A program made the translations under genes and the position numbers. A stretch of DNA of 64,000 bases from the NCBI RefSeq assembly GCF_003353425.1, contig NZ_QRAO01000005.1, forward strand, positions 93,984 through 157,983. Reading direction: 5' to 3'. Source of the DNA: Marinirhabdus gelatinilytica (GTDB lineage Bacteria > Bacteroidota > Bacteroidia > Flavobacteriales > Flavobacteriaceae). Below the pieces are notes generated by a model. That model was not told where the DNA came from, ran no database searches, and saw only the letters and a program-made list of their open reading frames with translations. Of the stretch, positions 17,601 to 26,194 are shown one piece after another. The first letter of the stretch is position 1; the number at the start of each line of letters is the position of its first letter.

Positions 17601-20600
17601 ACAGCCCTTGTGACCGTAAAATCCAACGCAGCCATCACTGTGACACTCTCCGTGGAGAAACAACACCAAATCACCCAAACCTTTGTACTGGCGTTGGATA
17701 GTAACTCAAAGACTATTTCTATTCCTGTAACTGCTGAAGACATAGGTGGCTTTGTGGTGCATCGTTCACTTACCGCTTTTAATAGTTTTGAAGGGAGCGT
17801 CCATTACATTTCGGTCCCTGCTCCCAAAACCGAACTGACAATTGAAACCAACACCTTCCGTGACAAATTGGAACCAGGCGTGCCAGAAACTTGGAGCTTT
17901 ACCATAAAAGGCCCCAAAGGTGAAAAAGTTTCAGCAGAATTGTTGGCGAGCATGTACGATTTGTCACTCGATCAATTTGCACCCCACGCTTGGAGTTTTA
18001 AACCGCAACCTTCGCTCAGGTACCGTCCTATTAGCAATCCTAGTGCCTCACAGAGTTTTGGAAATAGGGCTATTTATCTGGAACGAGAGTATCGCAATTA
18101 CTATCATACAAACCCACAACGTTTTGATCAATTTAATTGGTTTGGGTTGGATTTTTCTGGGCAGACTTGGCGATACAATAGATACAAAAATTCCTTGCGC
18201 CAAAAAATTAAGGAAAGCTATTCATCAACAGTAAAAGACGGTTTTATACGAGGCACTATTTATGATGAAAACGGACTCCCAATCCCTGGTGTAAACGTTG
18301 TTGTAAAAGGAACACAACGAGGCACCCAAAGTGATTTTGATGGGAATTTCGAAATAAAAGCTGAAAAAGGAGAGGAATTAGTTTTCAGTTATATAGGCTA
18401 CAAAGAAGAATCTCTAAAACTCAAGAAAAATAATGTTTTAGATATTCATCTGTGGGAATCTGGATCTAATCTCGACGAAGTAATTGTTACCGCACAAGGA
18501 ATCCCTAGAGAGAAAAAAGCATTGGGCTATGCGGTGAGCGAAGTCTCTGCAGATGCGATTGAAGAAGAGATAGCTGCACCTTTAGATGGAGTTGCTGGTG
18601 GTCTTAAAATGGAAGATGAAGAAGAAAGTAATGTTGCACAAAAAGAACCAGATTTCAGCACCGTAAAAATCCGCAAGAACCTTCAAGAGACCGCTTTTTT
18701 CTATCCGCAGTTACGAACCGATAAGGACGGTACTATTTCCTTTAACTTTACCACCCCCGAGGCATTGACCCGTTGGAAAGTACAGCTCTTGGCGCATACC
18801 AAGGACCTCAACTCACAGGTTTCCACGTTCGAAACAGTAACTCAAAAAGAATTGATGGTAGTACCAAACGCGCCCAGATTTTTACGGGAGGGGGACGAGA
18901 TTATCATCAGTGCTAAAATTTCAAATTTAAGCGACAGCAAATTAACTGGAAAGATAGTTCTGCAACTGGAAGATGCGATAACTACAGCATCCATAAATAG
19001 GTTTTTTAATAAAGGAGAGCGAATTAAAGAATTTTCGGTAGGTAAGAATGAAAATACAGAAGTTTCGTGGCGACTACAAATTCCTTCCGACTATGCTGCC
19101 GTGCAATATAAAATTATTGCCAAGACCAATAATTTCAGCGATGGCGAGCAAAACACCCTTCCAATCCTGAGCAACCGTATGTTGGTGACCGAGACCCAGC
19201 CTATGTGGGTGCGCTCCAACCAAACAAAAACGTTTACGCTGGATAAGCTGAAGAACAATACTTCAACTACATTAAAACACCACAAATTAACGCTCGAGAT
19301 CACGTCCAACCCAGCGTGGTATGCGGTGCAGGCACTCCCCTATTTAATGGAGTTTCCATACGAGTGCAACGAGCAGACCTTTGCGCGCTATTATGCCAAC
19401 ACACTGGCAACACACATTGCCAACAGCAATCCGCGCATCAAGGCGGTGTTCGACCAATGGTCTAATAGTGATGCATTATTGAGCAATCTGGAAAAGAACG
19501 AGGAGTTGAAATCGTTATTGGTTCAAGAAACCCCATGGTTACGGGATGCCCAGAGCGAAGCCGAACAAAAAAAGCGTATCGCCCTACTCTTTGACCTCAA
19601 CTTGATGCAGCGCAAGCAACAAGAAGCCGTGATGAAACTGCAGCAAAACCAATTGGGTTCCGGGGCTTGGCCGTGGTTCAATGGCGGGTATGCCAACAGA
19701 TACATTACACAACATATCGCAACTGGGTTTGGACATTTGAAAGCACTTGAAATCGACCCTTCGACTTCGCTCAGGGTGACCCACGAAAAAATGATTGAAA
19801 AAGCCGTTAGTTACCTGGATACGGAATTTGTAAAGGAGTACAGGCGTTTGTCACAATACACCCAAAAACCAGATTATAGCAAGGATCACTTAAGCCGAAT
19901 GCAGACACATTATTTGTATATGCGCAGCTTTTTTCCTGAGCTTCAAAAAAGTAAAGAGGTAGAAAAAATAAGCGACTATTACTTAGGGCAAATGGAAACC
20001 TATTGGAACACCCGAGACCTATATAGCAAAGGGATGATCGCCCTGGTATTACACCGAAACGGAAAGACTGCCACTGCTTCAAAAATCACCAAATCGTTGA
20101 AGGAAACCAGTATTACCAGCGAAGAATTGGGGATGTACTGGAAGAGCAACACTCCATCATGGTATTGGTACCAAGCTCCTATCGAGACCCAGGCATTGAT
20201 GGTCGAAGTGTTTTCTGAAATTGAAAAAGACACCGAAACCATAGACCATTTGAAAGTTTGGCTGCTAAAAAACAAACAGACCAACCAGTGGCGCACCACC
20301 AAAGCGACAACCGAGGCAGTATATGCGTTACTGCTCCAAGGTACCGATTGGTTGAGCGTGACAGAAGCGGTACAAGTAACCGTGGGCAATCAAGTTATAG
20401 ACCCTTCCACCATGGACAATATAAAAGTGGAGGCAGGAACCGGTTATTTTAAAACCAGCTGGAATACTACTCAAATAGAAGAAGAAATGGCTACCGTCAC
20501 TATGCAGAAAAAAGGGGAAGGCATTGCTTGGGGTGGAATGTACTGGCAATATTTTGAGGATCTCGATAAGATCACCCACGCCGAAACCCCGTTGCAACTT

Positions 20601-21014
20601 CAGAAAAAATTGTTCTTAAAGAAAAATACCGCTACGGGTGAAGAACTTTCAGCAATTACCGAAAGTACTGCGCTACAAGTAGGCGATTTGGTCCGGGTGC
20701 GTATAGAATTGCGAACCGACCGCGAAATGGATTTTGTACACATGAAGGATATGCGAGCCGCGGGACTTGAGCCCATAGACGTTCTCTCCACCTATAAATG
20801 GCAGGACGGGCTGGGCTATTACCAAGCTACCAAGGATGCCAGTACCAATTTCTTTTTCGATACCCTCCAAAAGGGTGTGTATGTGTTTGAATATGACCTA
20901 CGGGTAAACAACGCAGGAGATTTCAGCAATGGTATTACCACCATACAGAGTATGTACGCACCAGAATTTACAAGCCATAGTGAAGGGATAAGAATTAGTG
21001 TAGGAAACGAATAA
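14667..21014 (+). CDS. alpha-2-macroglobulin-like protein with inserted SusC-type module
   Basis: A 2115-residue exported protein. I chose the ATG at 14667, giving a signal peptide (about residues 1-18, ending TNAQ); the reading frame is open 29 codons further upstream. Order: helical/TPR-like N-terminal part (to about 420), macroglobulin MG domains including the YRPGQTVYFKA MG2 motif (about 588), the alpha-2-macroglobulin core, then a CNEQ thioester motif (Cys about 1567, Gln 1570) and an alpha-alpha toroid. Bacterial relatives trap proteases in the periplasm or at the surface. Between the MG core and the region starting IRKNLQETAFFYP there is an inserted segment: a carboxypeptidase-regulatory-like domain (about 1192-1262) followed by a TonB-plug-like stretch (DEVIVTAQG ... 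ALGYAVSEV, about 1270-1300). The inserted part looks more AT-rich than its surroundings. A palindromic repeat lies in frame at 19758-19777. Confidence 0.85.
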   Translation: MKTITTLIIALFAMTLTNAQNTNYNVLWNKVEQFEIDDLPKSALEIVQQIETKAKTENNQAQLIKTLLFKSKFALVLEENSQLKVVNDFRTEISKTNAPAKNVLQNMLAKLYWDYFQANRYQFYNRTKTANKVDETDFRTWDLETLFAEISKYYQASLNNKETLQNTTTEAFEPILNTYKGSNKIRPTLYDFLAHNALEFYKTSENSITKPTYAFEVNNASYLEGFQKFQQLEIASKDTISLELKALRLYQDLIEFHSAKNNTVPLAAVDVERLSFVKSNGTIPEKEAVYLSALQHGKQKVSAPYAKALYNFAIAEGIYEKGNSYVAGENETDRWAHKEALEICERLITTFPDTYIAVQAKNLKQTITSPLLQVQLEAFLPIHSDSRMLVTYKNSPSVQLWVYEISAKQSEQLQRIYDKEKKRDFIEKLSLQKQWTQQLRDEGDYRQHSTEILLPGFPQGHYLVLATPTNTENKRLFEVAEIQYTNLALVQTQDKKYSYYQVVDRNNGQPIANANCIVRDDRKKYRKSYTSDTKGFIKVPKYNRNYYNFSVTVEKGDDTAVFSNYYNYNRYYDDDENPYKSYLFTDRSIYRPGQTVYFKAIIVKAEKEKAAVAPNESLTATLYDANGDEQGELKLKTTEFGTVAGEFVVPTGVLTGQFHIEIASNTPKKYFQDFYFRVEEYKRPKFETNFKPVPETYRVNDSITVKGEAVSFSGSNITNAKVTYKVTRKVQYPRWWYWGRSYNMGEGQEITFGETTTNNKGEYEIDFKALPDGTVDKDGQPIFQYEVTADVTDINGETQSTKTIVNVGYHALTIGLQVPQRLDKQNKKEKIEITTKNLNGEKVSATVTLKIYKLKAPETVFCKRPWNAPDYQEYSKEQFKKLFPHDPYNNEDNIQNWERGEEVFSTTIDSENVDELELGNLKRWASGAYVVVATTQEKFGQEVKAKSYTKVFSNKDKTPANNALFDISLDKETYAPGDTALVTVKSNAAITVTLSVEKQHQITQTFVLALDSNSKTISIPVTAEDIGGFVVHRSLTAFNSFEGSVHYISVPAPKTELTIETNTFRDKLEPGVPETWSFTIKGPKGEKVSAELLASMYDLSLDQFAPHAWSFKPQPSLRYRPISNPSASQSFGNRAIYLEREYRNYYHTNPQRFDQFNWFGLDFSGQTWRYNRYKNSLRQKIKESYSSTVKDGFIRGTIYDENGLPIPGVNVVVKGTQRGTQSDFDGNFEIKAEKGEELVFSYIGYKEESLKLKKNNVLDIHLWESGSNLDEVIVTAQGIPREKKALGYAVSEVSADAIEEEIAAPLDGVAGGLKMEDEEESNVAQKEPDFSTVKIRKNLQETAFFYPQLRTDKDGTISFNFTTPEALTRWKVQLLAHTKDLNSQVSTFETVTQKELMVVPNAPRFLREGDEIIISAKISNLSDSKLTGKIVLQLEDAITTASINRFFNKGERIKEFSVGKNENTEVSWRLQIPSDYAAVQYKIIAKTNNFSDGEQNTLPILSNRMLVTETQPMWVRSNQTKTFTLDKLKNNTSTTLKHHKLTLEITSNPAWYAVQALPYLMEFPYECNEQTFARYYANTLATHIANSNPRIKAVFDQWSNSDALLSNLEKNEELKSLLVQETPWLRDAQSEAEQKKRIALLFDLNLMQRKQQEAVMKLQQNQLGSGAWPWFNGGYANRYITQHIATGFGHLKALEIDPSTSLRVTHEKMIEKAVSYLDTEFVKEYRRLSQYTQKPDYSKDHLSRMQTHYLYMRSFFPELQKSKEVEKISDYYLGQMETYWNTRDLYSKGMIALVLHRNGKTATASKITKSLKETSITSEELGMYWKSNTPSWYWYQAPIETQALMVEVFSEIEKDTETIDHLKVWLLKNKQTNQWRTTKATTEAVYALLLQGTDWLSVTEAVQVTVGNQVIDPSTMDNIKVEAGTGYFKTSWNTTQIEEEMATVTMQKKGEGIAWGGMYWQYFEDLDKITHAETPLQLQKKLFLKKNTATGEELSAITESTALQVGDLVRVRIELRTDREMDFVHMKDMRAAGLEPIDVLSTYKWQDGLGYYQATKDASTNFFFDTLQKGVYVFEYDLRVNNAGDFSNGITTIQSMYAPEFTSHSEGIRISVGNE
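19758..19777 (+). repeat. CCCTTCGACTTCGCTCAGGG palindromic repeat inside a CDS
   Basis: An imperfect palindrome of the CTTCGACTTCGCTCAGG type that I recall as dispersed in Flavobacteriaceae genomes. Here it is read in frame as DPSTSLRV in a linker of the toroid domain of the alpha-2-macroglobulin-like protein. Related elements lie at 26111-26176, 26512-26531 and 50629-50657. Confidence 0.6.
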
Positions 21015-21043
21015 AATTTCAGTAATTTTAGGTTTTTTCCTAA

Positions 21044-21751
21044 ATGAAAACATTTGAACGCTTTTACCGTAACGCCAAGGCCAATAGATGGTACTGGTTG
21101 TTTGCGCTGTTTTGCCGCGTATCTTTGTCCATAGGCTTTATCGCTTCGGGAATGGTAAAGATTTTGGGCGAACGTTTTGCCAGTGGGCTTTCAGCAAACC
21201 ACCCAATGGGGGCATATCTGGAAGCATTGCACCATACGGGTTATTATTACACCTTTATTGGCGTTGCCCAGGTAATCGCAGCTATTCTTTTGCTCATACC
21301 TCGCACAGTGGCGTTGGGTGCACTTTTATATTTCCCTATTATCGTAAATATAACGGTGCTTTCGTTTGCGGTTCGGTTTGATGGCTCTTTTGTTTCGGCA
21401 CCGTTAATGGTACTGGCGTGTTTGTACTTGCTGTTCTGGAATTATGATTCGCTGAAATACATACTACCGTTCAAAAAGCATGAAAACAAAACCATTGCCC
21501 TGAAACCTGCAAGGTATAGCTTGAGATTTCCATTTGGTTTTGCAGCTGCGGTTATTGCAATGATAGCCGTAGTAATTTTGTTTTTCGCCTATGGTCACGA
21601 TGTAATGCCCCGAAATGATTTTAAAAACTGCATGGCTCAATTTCAACAAACCGAGTACGAAATGATTGGGAAAGAATTCTGTGAGTGCGTACACAAAAAA
21701 GGGGAGCCACTAGACATCTGTTTGGGGGTTTTTGAGACTGCTATTCCTTAG
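21044..21751 (+). CDS. DoxX-like four-helix membrane protein
   Basis: A 235-residue membrane protein. It has a DoxX-type pattern of helices (about residues 19-38, 65-88, 92-112, 117-135) with the FIASGMVKILG start of the first helix, then a further helix near 165-185 and a cysteine-containing tail (C at about 198, CECVHKKGEPLDIC). DoxX-family proteins are loosely tied to redox or respiration; function here is unknown. It follows the alpha-2-macroglobulin-like gene by 29 nt and is probably cotranscribed. Its 3' end overlaps the end of the convergent DUF4136 gene by 11 nt. Confidence 0.75.
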   Translation: MKTFERFYRNAKANRWYWLFALFCRVSLSIGFIASGMVKILGERFASGLSANHPMGAYLEALHHTGYYYTFIGVAQVIAAILLLIPRTVALGALLYFPIIVNITVLSFAVRFDGSFVSAPLMVLACLYLLFWNYDSLKYILPFKKHENKTIALKPARYSLRFPFGFAAAVIAMIAVVILFFAYGHDVMPRNDFKNCMAQFQQTEYEMIGKEFCECVHKKGEPLDICLGVFETAIP

Positions 21752-22259
21752 GTGGATATTTCTTCAAAATTTTTTCTATCACTGCTAGATAGTGGGCTTC
21801 TTTTTGGGCCGGGGAAGCTTTTTCTTTATAGTCGGCATCGGCTACGGCTTGCCAAACCAGATCGTCCTTTAGTACGTCTATAAAATCCATGGTAAACTGT
21901 TGGTTCACCACGCGCCCACCAATAGGAATGCCACCACTTACGCCTACGCCCACGTTGCCGCCGCCCCCGCCAACACCAATCCCTATTGTATTACGGGAAT
22001 TGGAAACACTTTCCTTCGCATAAAAATTGATGTACAGTTGTGGCGTTTCAGATTTTATGAAACCACGTTGTTGCATCAGGCTATCGGTAAGTTGCATAAC
22101 ACGTTTGTCGTCCAGATCGTTAAGACCCGATGCTATAGTGGGGTAAAAGTTATAGGTATTGTATTGGGAGAAATTGGTGGTTTCGTCATAATCTACCCCA
22201 ACGGTCGCCCCGCAGGATAGAAGGAGTAAACTTCCTAAAAGTACAGACAGTAATTTCAT
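21741..22259 (-). CDS. DUF4136 lipoprotein
   Basis: A 172-residue lipoprotein with lipobox LLLSC (Cys about residue 17) and the DUF4136 layout: VGVDYDETTNFSQYNTYNF near the N-terminus, a Gly-rich GVGGGGGNVGVGVSGG stretch and a C-terminal YPPK end. I start at the ATG at 22259; the longer frame begins at a TTG nine codons upstream. Role unknown. Ends overlap the convergent DoxX-like gene by 11 nt. Confidence 0.82.
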   Translation of the reverse strand: MKLLSVLLGSLLLLSCGATVGVDYDETTNFSQYNTYNFYPTIASGLNDLDDKRVMQLTDSLMQQRGFIKSETPQLYINFYAKESVSNSRNTIGIGVGGGGGNVGVGVSGGIPIGGRVVNQQFTMDFIDVLKDDLVWQAVADADYKEKASPAQKEAHYLAVIEKILKKYPPKE

Positions 22260-22346
22260 AGCTTGGTTTTTCACTAAAATAGTCAAAAATTAAGCCGAAA
22301 GGTTGCGTATTTGTTATTGTTTAACAAAATTTGGCAATGTGTAGCA

Positions 22347-23363
22347 CTACTCCTGTACGGATGTTTCATTCATCATCTCCCACAGTTTATCCTTCAGTTC
22401 CATTAACCCCTGTTGGGCAACGGCGGAGATAAATAGGTAAGGCACTTTGGTAAATTGTGGGTCCAGTTGGGCCTTCATCTCGTTCTTTAGTTCTTCATCC
22501 AGCATATCACTCTTGGAGATGGCTACCAGGCGCTGCTTGTCCAGCAATTCGGGGTTGTAACGTTTTAACTCATCCAGCAATATATCATACTGTTTTTTTA
22601 TGTCGTCCGCATCAGCAGGGATTAGGAACAGCAACGTAGAGTTGCGTTCAATATGACGAAGGAAGTAGTGGCCAAGGCCTTTCCCTTCGGCGGCACCCTC
22701 GATAATCCCAGGAATATCGGCCATTACAAAGGTGCGATGGTCTCGGTACTCTACAATTCCTAAATTGGGCTTTAGGGTGGTAAACTCATAGTTGGCAATC
22801 TTGGGTTTGGCAGCGGTCACTACTGAAAGCAAAGTAGATTTGCCCGCATTGGGGAAGCCTACGAGGCCTACATCGGCCAGCACTTTCATCTCCAAGGTAA
22901 AATTACCTTCTTCACCTGGCATCCCGGGTTGGGCATAACGTGGTGTCTGGTTGGTAGACGATTTAAAATGATCGTTCCCCAACCCTCCTTTTCCACCTTT
23001 GGCCAAGATTAGTTCTTCGCCATGCTCCATGAGTTCTTTTAGGGTTTCGTTGGTGTCGGTATTTTTCACTACCGTTCCCAAAGGCACTTCTACATACACA
23101 TCCTCACCATCGGCCCCAGTGCTGGTCTGTTTGCCTCCCGCACCACCATGACCTGCCGTAAAATGTCTTTTAAACTTTAAGTGGTGGAGGGTCCACATAT
23201 TTTCGTTGGCCTTTAAGATCACATGTCCACCACGCCCACCATCACCTCCGTCGGGACCGCCTTTTGGGATATACTTTTCACGGCGCAAATGCGCACTCCC
23301 TTGCCCACCCTTTCCGGATTTCACATGGATTTTAACGTAGTCTGTAAAGTTGCCTTCGGTCAT
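22347..23363 (-). CDS. obgE: GTPase ObgE/CgtA
   Basis: A 338-residue Obg GTPase acting in late 50S ribosome assembly and stress control. Glycine-rich N-terminal Obg fold (residues 1 to about 160, with [14 protein letters not shown] and GKGGLGN), then the G domain: G1 GFPNAGKST (about 166), G3 DIPGI, G4 SKSD and G5 SA. No C-terminal TGS or OCT domain is present, which fits the short Bacteroidota form. It follows adk by 103 nt on the minus strand. Confidence 0.95.
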   Translation of the reverse strand: MTEGNFTDYVKIHVKSGKGGQGSAHLRREKYIPKGGPDGGDGGRGGHVILKANENMWTLHHLKFKRHFTAGHGGAGGKQTSTGADGEDVYVEVPLGTVVKNTDTNETLKELMEHGEELILAKGGKGGLGNDHFKSSTNQTPRYAQPGMPGEEGNFTLEMKVLADVGLVGFPNAGKSTLLSVVTAAKPKIANYEFTTLKPNLGIVEYRDHRTFVMADIPGIIEGAAEGKGLGHYFLRHIERNSTLLFLIPADADDIKKQYDILLDELKRYNPELLDKQRLVAISKSDMLDEELKNEMKAQLDPQFTKVPYLFISAVAQQGLMELKDKLWEMMNETSVQE

Positions 23364-23437
23364 TTTAAAAAAATTGAGGAGGTTGGTAGTTTATTGTGTA
23401 TTGTTTTCGATTTCTAATATAAGTAATCGAATTAGAA

Positions 23438-23467
23438 AACACCTCCTACCCCCCCTCAAGGGGGATT
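23438..23467. repeat. C-run/G-run interspersed repeat, copy 1
   Basis: AACACCTCC, a run of C, TCAA, then GGGGG and ATT. It matches the pattern of 24244-24273 and, more loosely, 51384-51420. It lies directly downstream of the adk stop codon. Confidence 0.6.
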
Positions 23468-24045
23468 TATAGTTTATTGATTACGTCGCTCAAACGCTCG
23501 GTAATTTCTTCTATGCTACCCACACCGTCAACGCCATAGTATTTGTCTTGGGCTTGGTAGTACTCTTTTAGGATATCGGTTTTACGGTAGTACTCGGCAA
23601 TGCGCTCGCGAATCACTTCCTCGTTGGCATCGTCTGCCCTACCGCTGGATTTTCCACGCTCGAGTAGGCGCTGTACCAAAATTTCATCATCTACTTCCAA
23701 AGCTACCATTGCATCTACTTGGGTATCCTTTTTCGCCAAGAATTCGGTGAGCACTGCGGCCTGTGCCTTGGTACGTGGATAGCCGTCAAAAATAAATCCA
23801 TTGGGGCTTTGTTCTAGCTGGCGGTTAACTTCGTCCTTTAGCATATCGTTGGTCACGCTATCTGGCACCAAATGTCCTTTTTCGGTATAGGTCTTGGCCA
23901 GTTTTCCCAGTTCGGTATCATTCTTCATATTGTACCGAAACATATCGCCCGTAGAGAGGTGGATGAGCTGGTACTTTTCTTTCAATACTTCGGCTTGGGT
24001 TCCTTTTCCGGCGCCGGGAGGGCCAAATAATACAATGTTTTTCAT
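23467..24045 (-). CDS. adk: adenylate kinase
   Basis: A 192-residue adenylate kinase that interconverts ATP, ADP and AMP in the cytoplasm. P-loop GPPGAGKGTQ at residues 8-17, NMP-binding LSTGDMFR, GYPRT and the short LID with RLLERGKSSGRADD; a short-LID type without zinc cysteines. I start at the ATG at 24045 (MKNIVLFG). A longer form from ATG 24111 (22 residues more) is possible. The fully open frame begins at a TTG at 24195 that overlaps the predicted promoter and is excluded. No hypoxanthine phosphoribosyltransferase gene or domain precedes it, though the two are often neighbours in the group. Confidence 0.93.
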   Translation of the reverse strand: MKNIVLFGPPGAGKGTQAEVLKEKYQLIHLSTGDMFRYNMKNDTELGKLAKTYTEKGHLVPDSVTNDMLKDEVNRQLEQSPNGFIFDGYPRTKAQAAVLTEFLAKKDTQVDAMVALEVDDEILVQRLLERGKSSGRADDANEEVIRERIAEYYRKTDILKEYYQAQDKYYGVDGVGSIEEITERLSDVINKL

Positions 24046-24176
24046 CTGCATTGCTCCGTCTTTAGTGGAGTATTTTATTAATTCAACTTTCTGTTTTGCT
24101 TTATCGTTCATCTTGAAGAAAGTTCGCATCCAGTTCCACATACAGAAACAATAAAGGGTTACATTTTTTAGAGGCA

Positions 24177-24184
24177 CAAAGATA
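24177..24184 (-). promoter_or_regulatory. -7 box of adk
   Basis: Minus-strand TATCTTTG. It predicts transcription starting near 24170, downstream of the longest possible adk start, so it helps decide the start codon. Confidence 0.5.
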
Positions 24185-24243
24185 CAAATATTCAAGCGAC
24201 GAGGTACGAGATACGAATGTCGATTTTATTTAATTTCAATCCT

Positions 24244-24322
24244 AACACCCCCAGCCCCCCTAGAGGGGGAATTGCTTTTTACAAGCAGCGAACCCTTGGA
24301 GCTCCCTTGGGGGTGTTTTTTT
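24244..24322 (+). terminator. nested hairpin with T-run between divergent adk and purK
   Basis: AACACCCCCA (24244-24253) pairs with TGGGGGTGTT (24308-24317), followed by a T-run; inside it CCCCC-TAGA-GGGGG (24256-24269) forms a second hairpin. The 5' part is copy 2 of the repeat at 23438-23467. Terminator shape, but it lies between divergent genes and points towards purK, so it is either a dispersed repeat or a block against read-through; a promoter box for purK follows it at 24373. Confidence 0.5.
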
Positions 24323-24372
24323 AGTTTTTCCCTCGACTTAAGTTTCCACTTCAATTTCAATTTCGATTTAAT

Positions 24373-24380
24373 TACCTTTG
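24373..24380 (+). promoter_or_regulatory. -7 box of purK
   Basis: TACCTTTG fits TAnnTTTG and ends only 4 nt before the purK ATG, which would give a leaderless or nearly leaderless mRNA. Confidence 0.45.
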
Positions 24381-24384
24381 CGCT

Positions 24385-25542
24385 ATGGCAAACTATTTCT
24401 CTTCCTCCTTTACCCTTGGCATCCTAGGCGGTGGCCAGTTGGGCAAGATGATGGGCTACGAAACCCGTAAATACGATATCAAGACCCACGTACTGGATCC
24501 CAGTGACCAAGCGCCTTTCCGTATTGCTTGCGATTATTTTGAGCAGGGCGACCTTATGGATTTTGATACGGTGTATAACTTCGGAAAAAAAGTGGACGTG
24601 CTCACTTTTGAAATTGAGAGCGTGAATGTGGATGCACTTGAAAAGTTAGAAGAAGAGGGAAAAAAAGTATATCCCAGTGCCAAGACACTCCGAAACATAC
24701 AGGACAAGGGGGTTCAGAAAAATTTTTATAAAAACAACAGCATCCCCACTGCCCCGTTTCTGGTCTTTAAAGATAAATTTCAACTCACGGAAGCTATTGT
24801 TCGCAAAGAAGTAACCTTGCCGTTTGTTTGGAAAAGCTGTACAGGCGGGTACGATGGTAAGGGTGTTTCGGTGATACGGACCGAAGAGGACATGATCCCC
24901 CTACCCGAAGTTGCCTGTATTGCCGAAAAATTGATTCCGTTTAAAAACGAACTCGCTGTAATCGTGGCGCGCAATGTTTCAGGAGAAGTAAAAACGTACC
25001 CTGTTGTAGAAATGGAGTTCCACCCAGAAGCAAACCAAGTGGAATATGTAATCTGTCCCGCAAGGATTTCAGACAACGTTGCAGCAAAGGCAAGGGCTGT
25101 GGCCGAAAAAGTTTCCGAGGCATTTAAACACGTAGGTTTGTTGGCCGTAGAACTATTCCAGACCGAAGATAACGAGATTATCGTGAACGAAGTAGCTCCA
25201 CGCCCCCATAACAGTGGGCATTACAGCATTGAGGCAAGTTATTGCAACCAGTTTGAGCAGCACATTCGCGCCATTTTGGACCTCCCCTTGGGCAATACCC
25301 AAAATAAAGTGGGCGGCATTATGGTAAATCTCGTAGGCGCCGAAGGCCATACGGGTGAAGTGGTGTACAAAAACATTGAAAGGATCATGGCAATGGACGG
25401 GGTAACCCCGCATATCTATGGAAAGAAACAAACCCGCCCTTTCAGAAAAATGGGCCACGTGACCATTGTTGATGAGAGTATTGACAAAGCGAGGGAAGTT
25501 GCCGAGAGGGTGAAGGGGTTGATTGAGGTTGTAAGCAAATAG
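24385..25542 (+). CDS. purK: N5-carboxyaminoimidazole ribonucleotide synthase
   Basis: A 385-residue ATP-grasp enzyme that carboxylates AIR to N5-CAIR with ATP and bicarbonate in purine synthesis. N-terminal GILGGGQLGKM is the PurK hallmark; ATP-grasp residues follow in KSCTGGYDGKGV (about residues 150-162) and NEVAPRPHNSGHY (about 270-282). Length is usual. purE follows 49 nt downstream, its product's partner in the pathway. Confidence 0.96.
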   Translation: MANYFSSSFTLGILGGGQLGKMMGYETRKYDIKTHVLDPSDQAPFRIACDYFEQGDLMDFDTVYNFGKKVDVLTFEIESVNVDALEKLEEEGKKVYPSAKTLRNIQDKGVQKNFYKNNSIPTAPFLVFKDKFQLTEAIVRKEVTLPFVWKSCTGGYDGKGVSVIRTEEDMIPLPEVACIAEKLIPFKNELAVIVARNVSGEVKTYPVVEMEFHPEANQVEYVICPARISDNVAAKARAVAEKVSEAFKHVGLLAVELFQTEDNEIIVNEVAPRPHNSGHYSIEASYCNQFEQHIRAILDLPLGNTQNKVGGIMVNLVGAEGHTGEVVYKNIERIMAMDGVTPHIYGKKQTRPFRKMGHVTIVDESIDKAREVAERVKGLIEVVSK

Positions 25543-25566
25543 AACGCAAACGGAATTCCAAAATCG

Positions 25567-25574
25567 TATCTTTG
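25567..25574 (+). promoter_or_regulatory. -7 box of purE
   Basis: TATCTTTG, 17 nt before the purE ATG, suggests purE may also have its own promoter besides read-through from purK. Confidence 0.4.
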
Positions 25575-25591
25575 ATTTTAAATTTTACAAC

Positions 25592-26083
25592 ATGAGCAAA
25601 GTAGCAATAATAATGGGAAGCACCAGCGATCTGCCTGTCATGCAGGACGCTATAGATATTTTGAAGGGTTTCGATATTGAAGTGGAAGTAGATATAGTTT
25701 CTGCTCACCGTACACCCGAGAAACTGTTCGATTTCAGCAAAAATGCCCACGAAAGAGGCATCAAGGTAATCGTTGCAGGTGCCGGTGGGGCCGCTCACTT
25801 ACCGGGGATGGTCGCATCTTTATCACCACTCCCTGTTATTGGCGTACCCGTAAAAAGCAGCAACAGCATAGACGGCTGGGACAGTGTGCTTTCTATTTTA
25901 CAAATGCCCGGAGGTGTACCCGTAGCCACGGTAGCGCTAAACGGTGCAAAAAATGCAGGTATTCTCGCAGCACAGATCATTGGGGCTGCGGACAAGTGCG
26001 TTCTGGACAAAATAATAGCCTATAAAGAAGGGCTTAAAATGAAGGTGGAAGAAGGAGCAAAATCTGTACGTAGTGGGCAGTAG
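25592..26083 (+). CDS. purE: N5-carboxyaminoimidazole ribonucleotide mutase
   Basis: A 163-residue class I PurE that converts N5-CAIR to CAIR. MGSTSDLPVM at residues 9-18, SAHRTPE (catalytic His) near residue 43 and AGAGGAAHLPGM near residue 70 are all canonical. Standard length. Second gene after purK. Confidence 0.97.
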   Translation: MSKVAIIMGSTSDLPVMQDAIDILKGFDIEVEVDIVSAHRTPEKLFDFSKNAHERGIKVIVAGAGGAAHLPGMVASLSPLPVIGVPVKSSNSIDGWDSVLSILQMPGGVPVATVALNGAKNAGILAAQIIGAADKCVLDKIIAYKEGLKMKVEEGAKSVRSGQ

Positions 26084-26110
26084 GCAACGTTTAATCTTTT
26101 AACAATGTCC

Positions 26111-26176
26111 GGTCGAGCATTATTTGATAAATTACGATTGGTAATTTAGAAAATAGCCAACGTAGTTGTCGAGACC
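26111..26176 (+). repeat. split palindromic repeat, left flank of the GIY-YIG relic
   Basis: GGTCGAGC (26111-26118) and GTCGAGACC (26168-26176) are the two halves of an element whose reverse complement appears contiguously at 26512-26531; about 49 nt of other sequence separate the halves here. Confidence 0.5.
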
Positions 26177-26194
26177 TTCATTGAACAAACAAAT

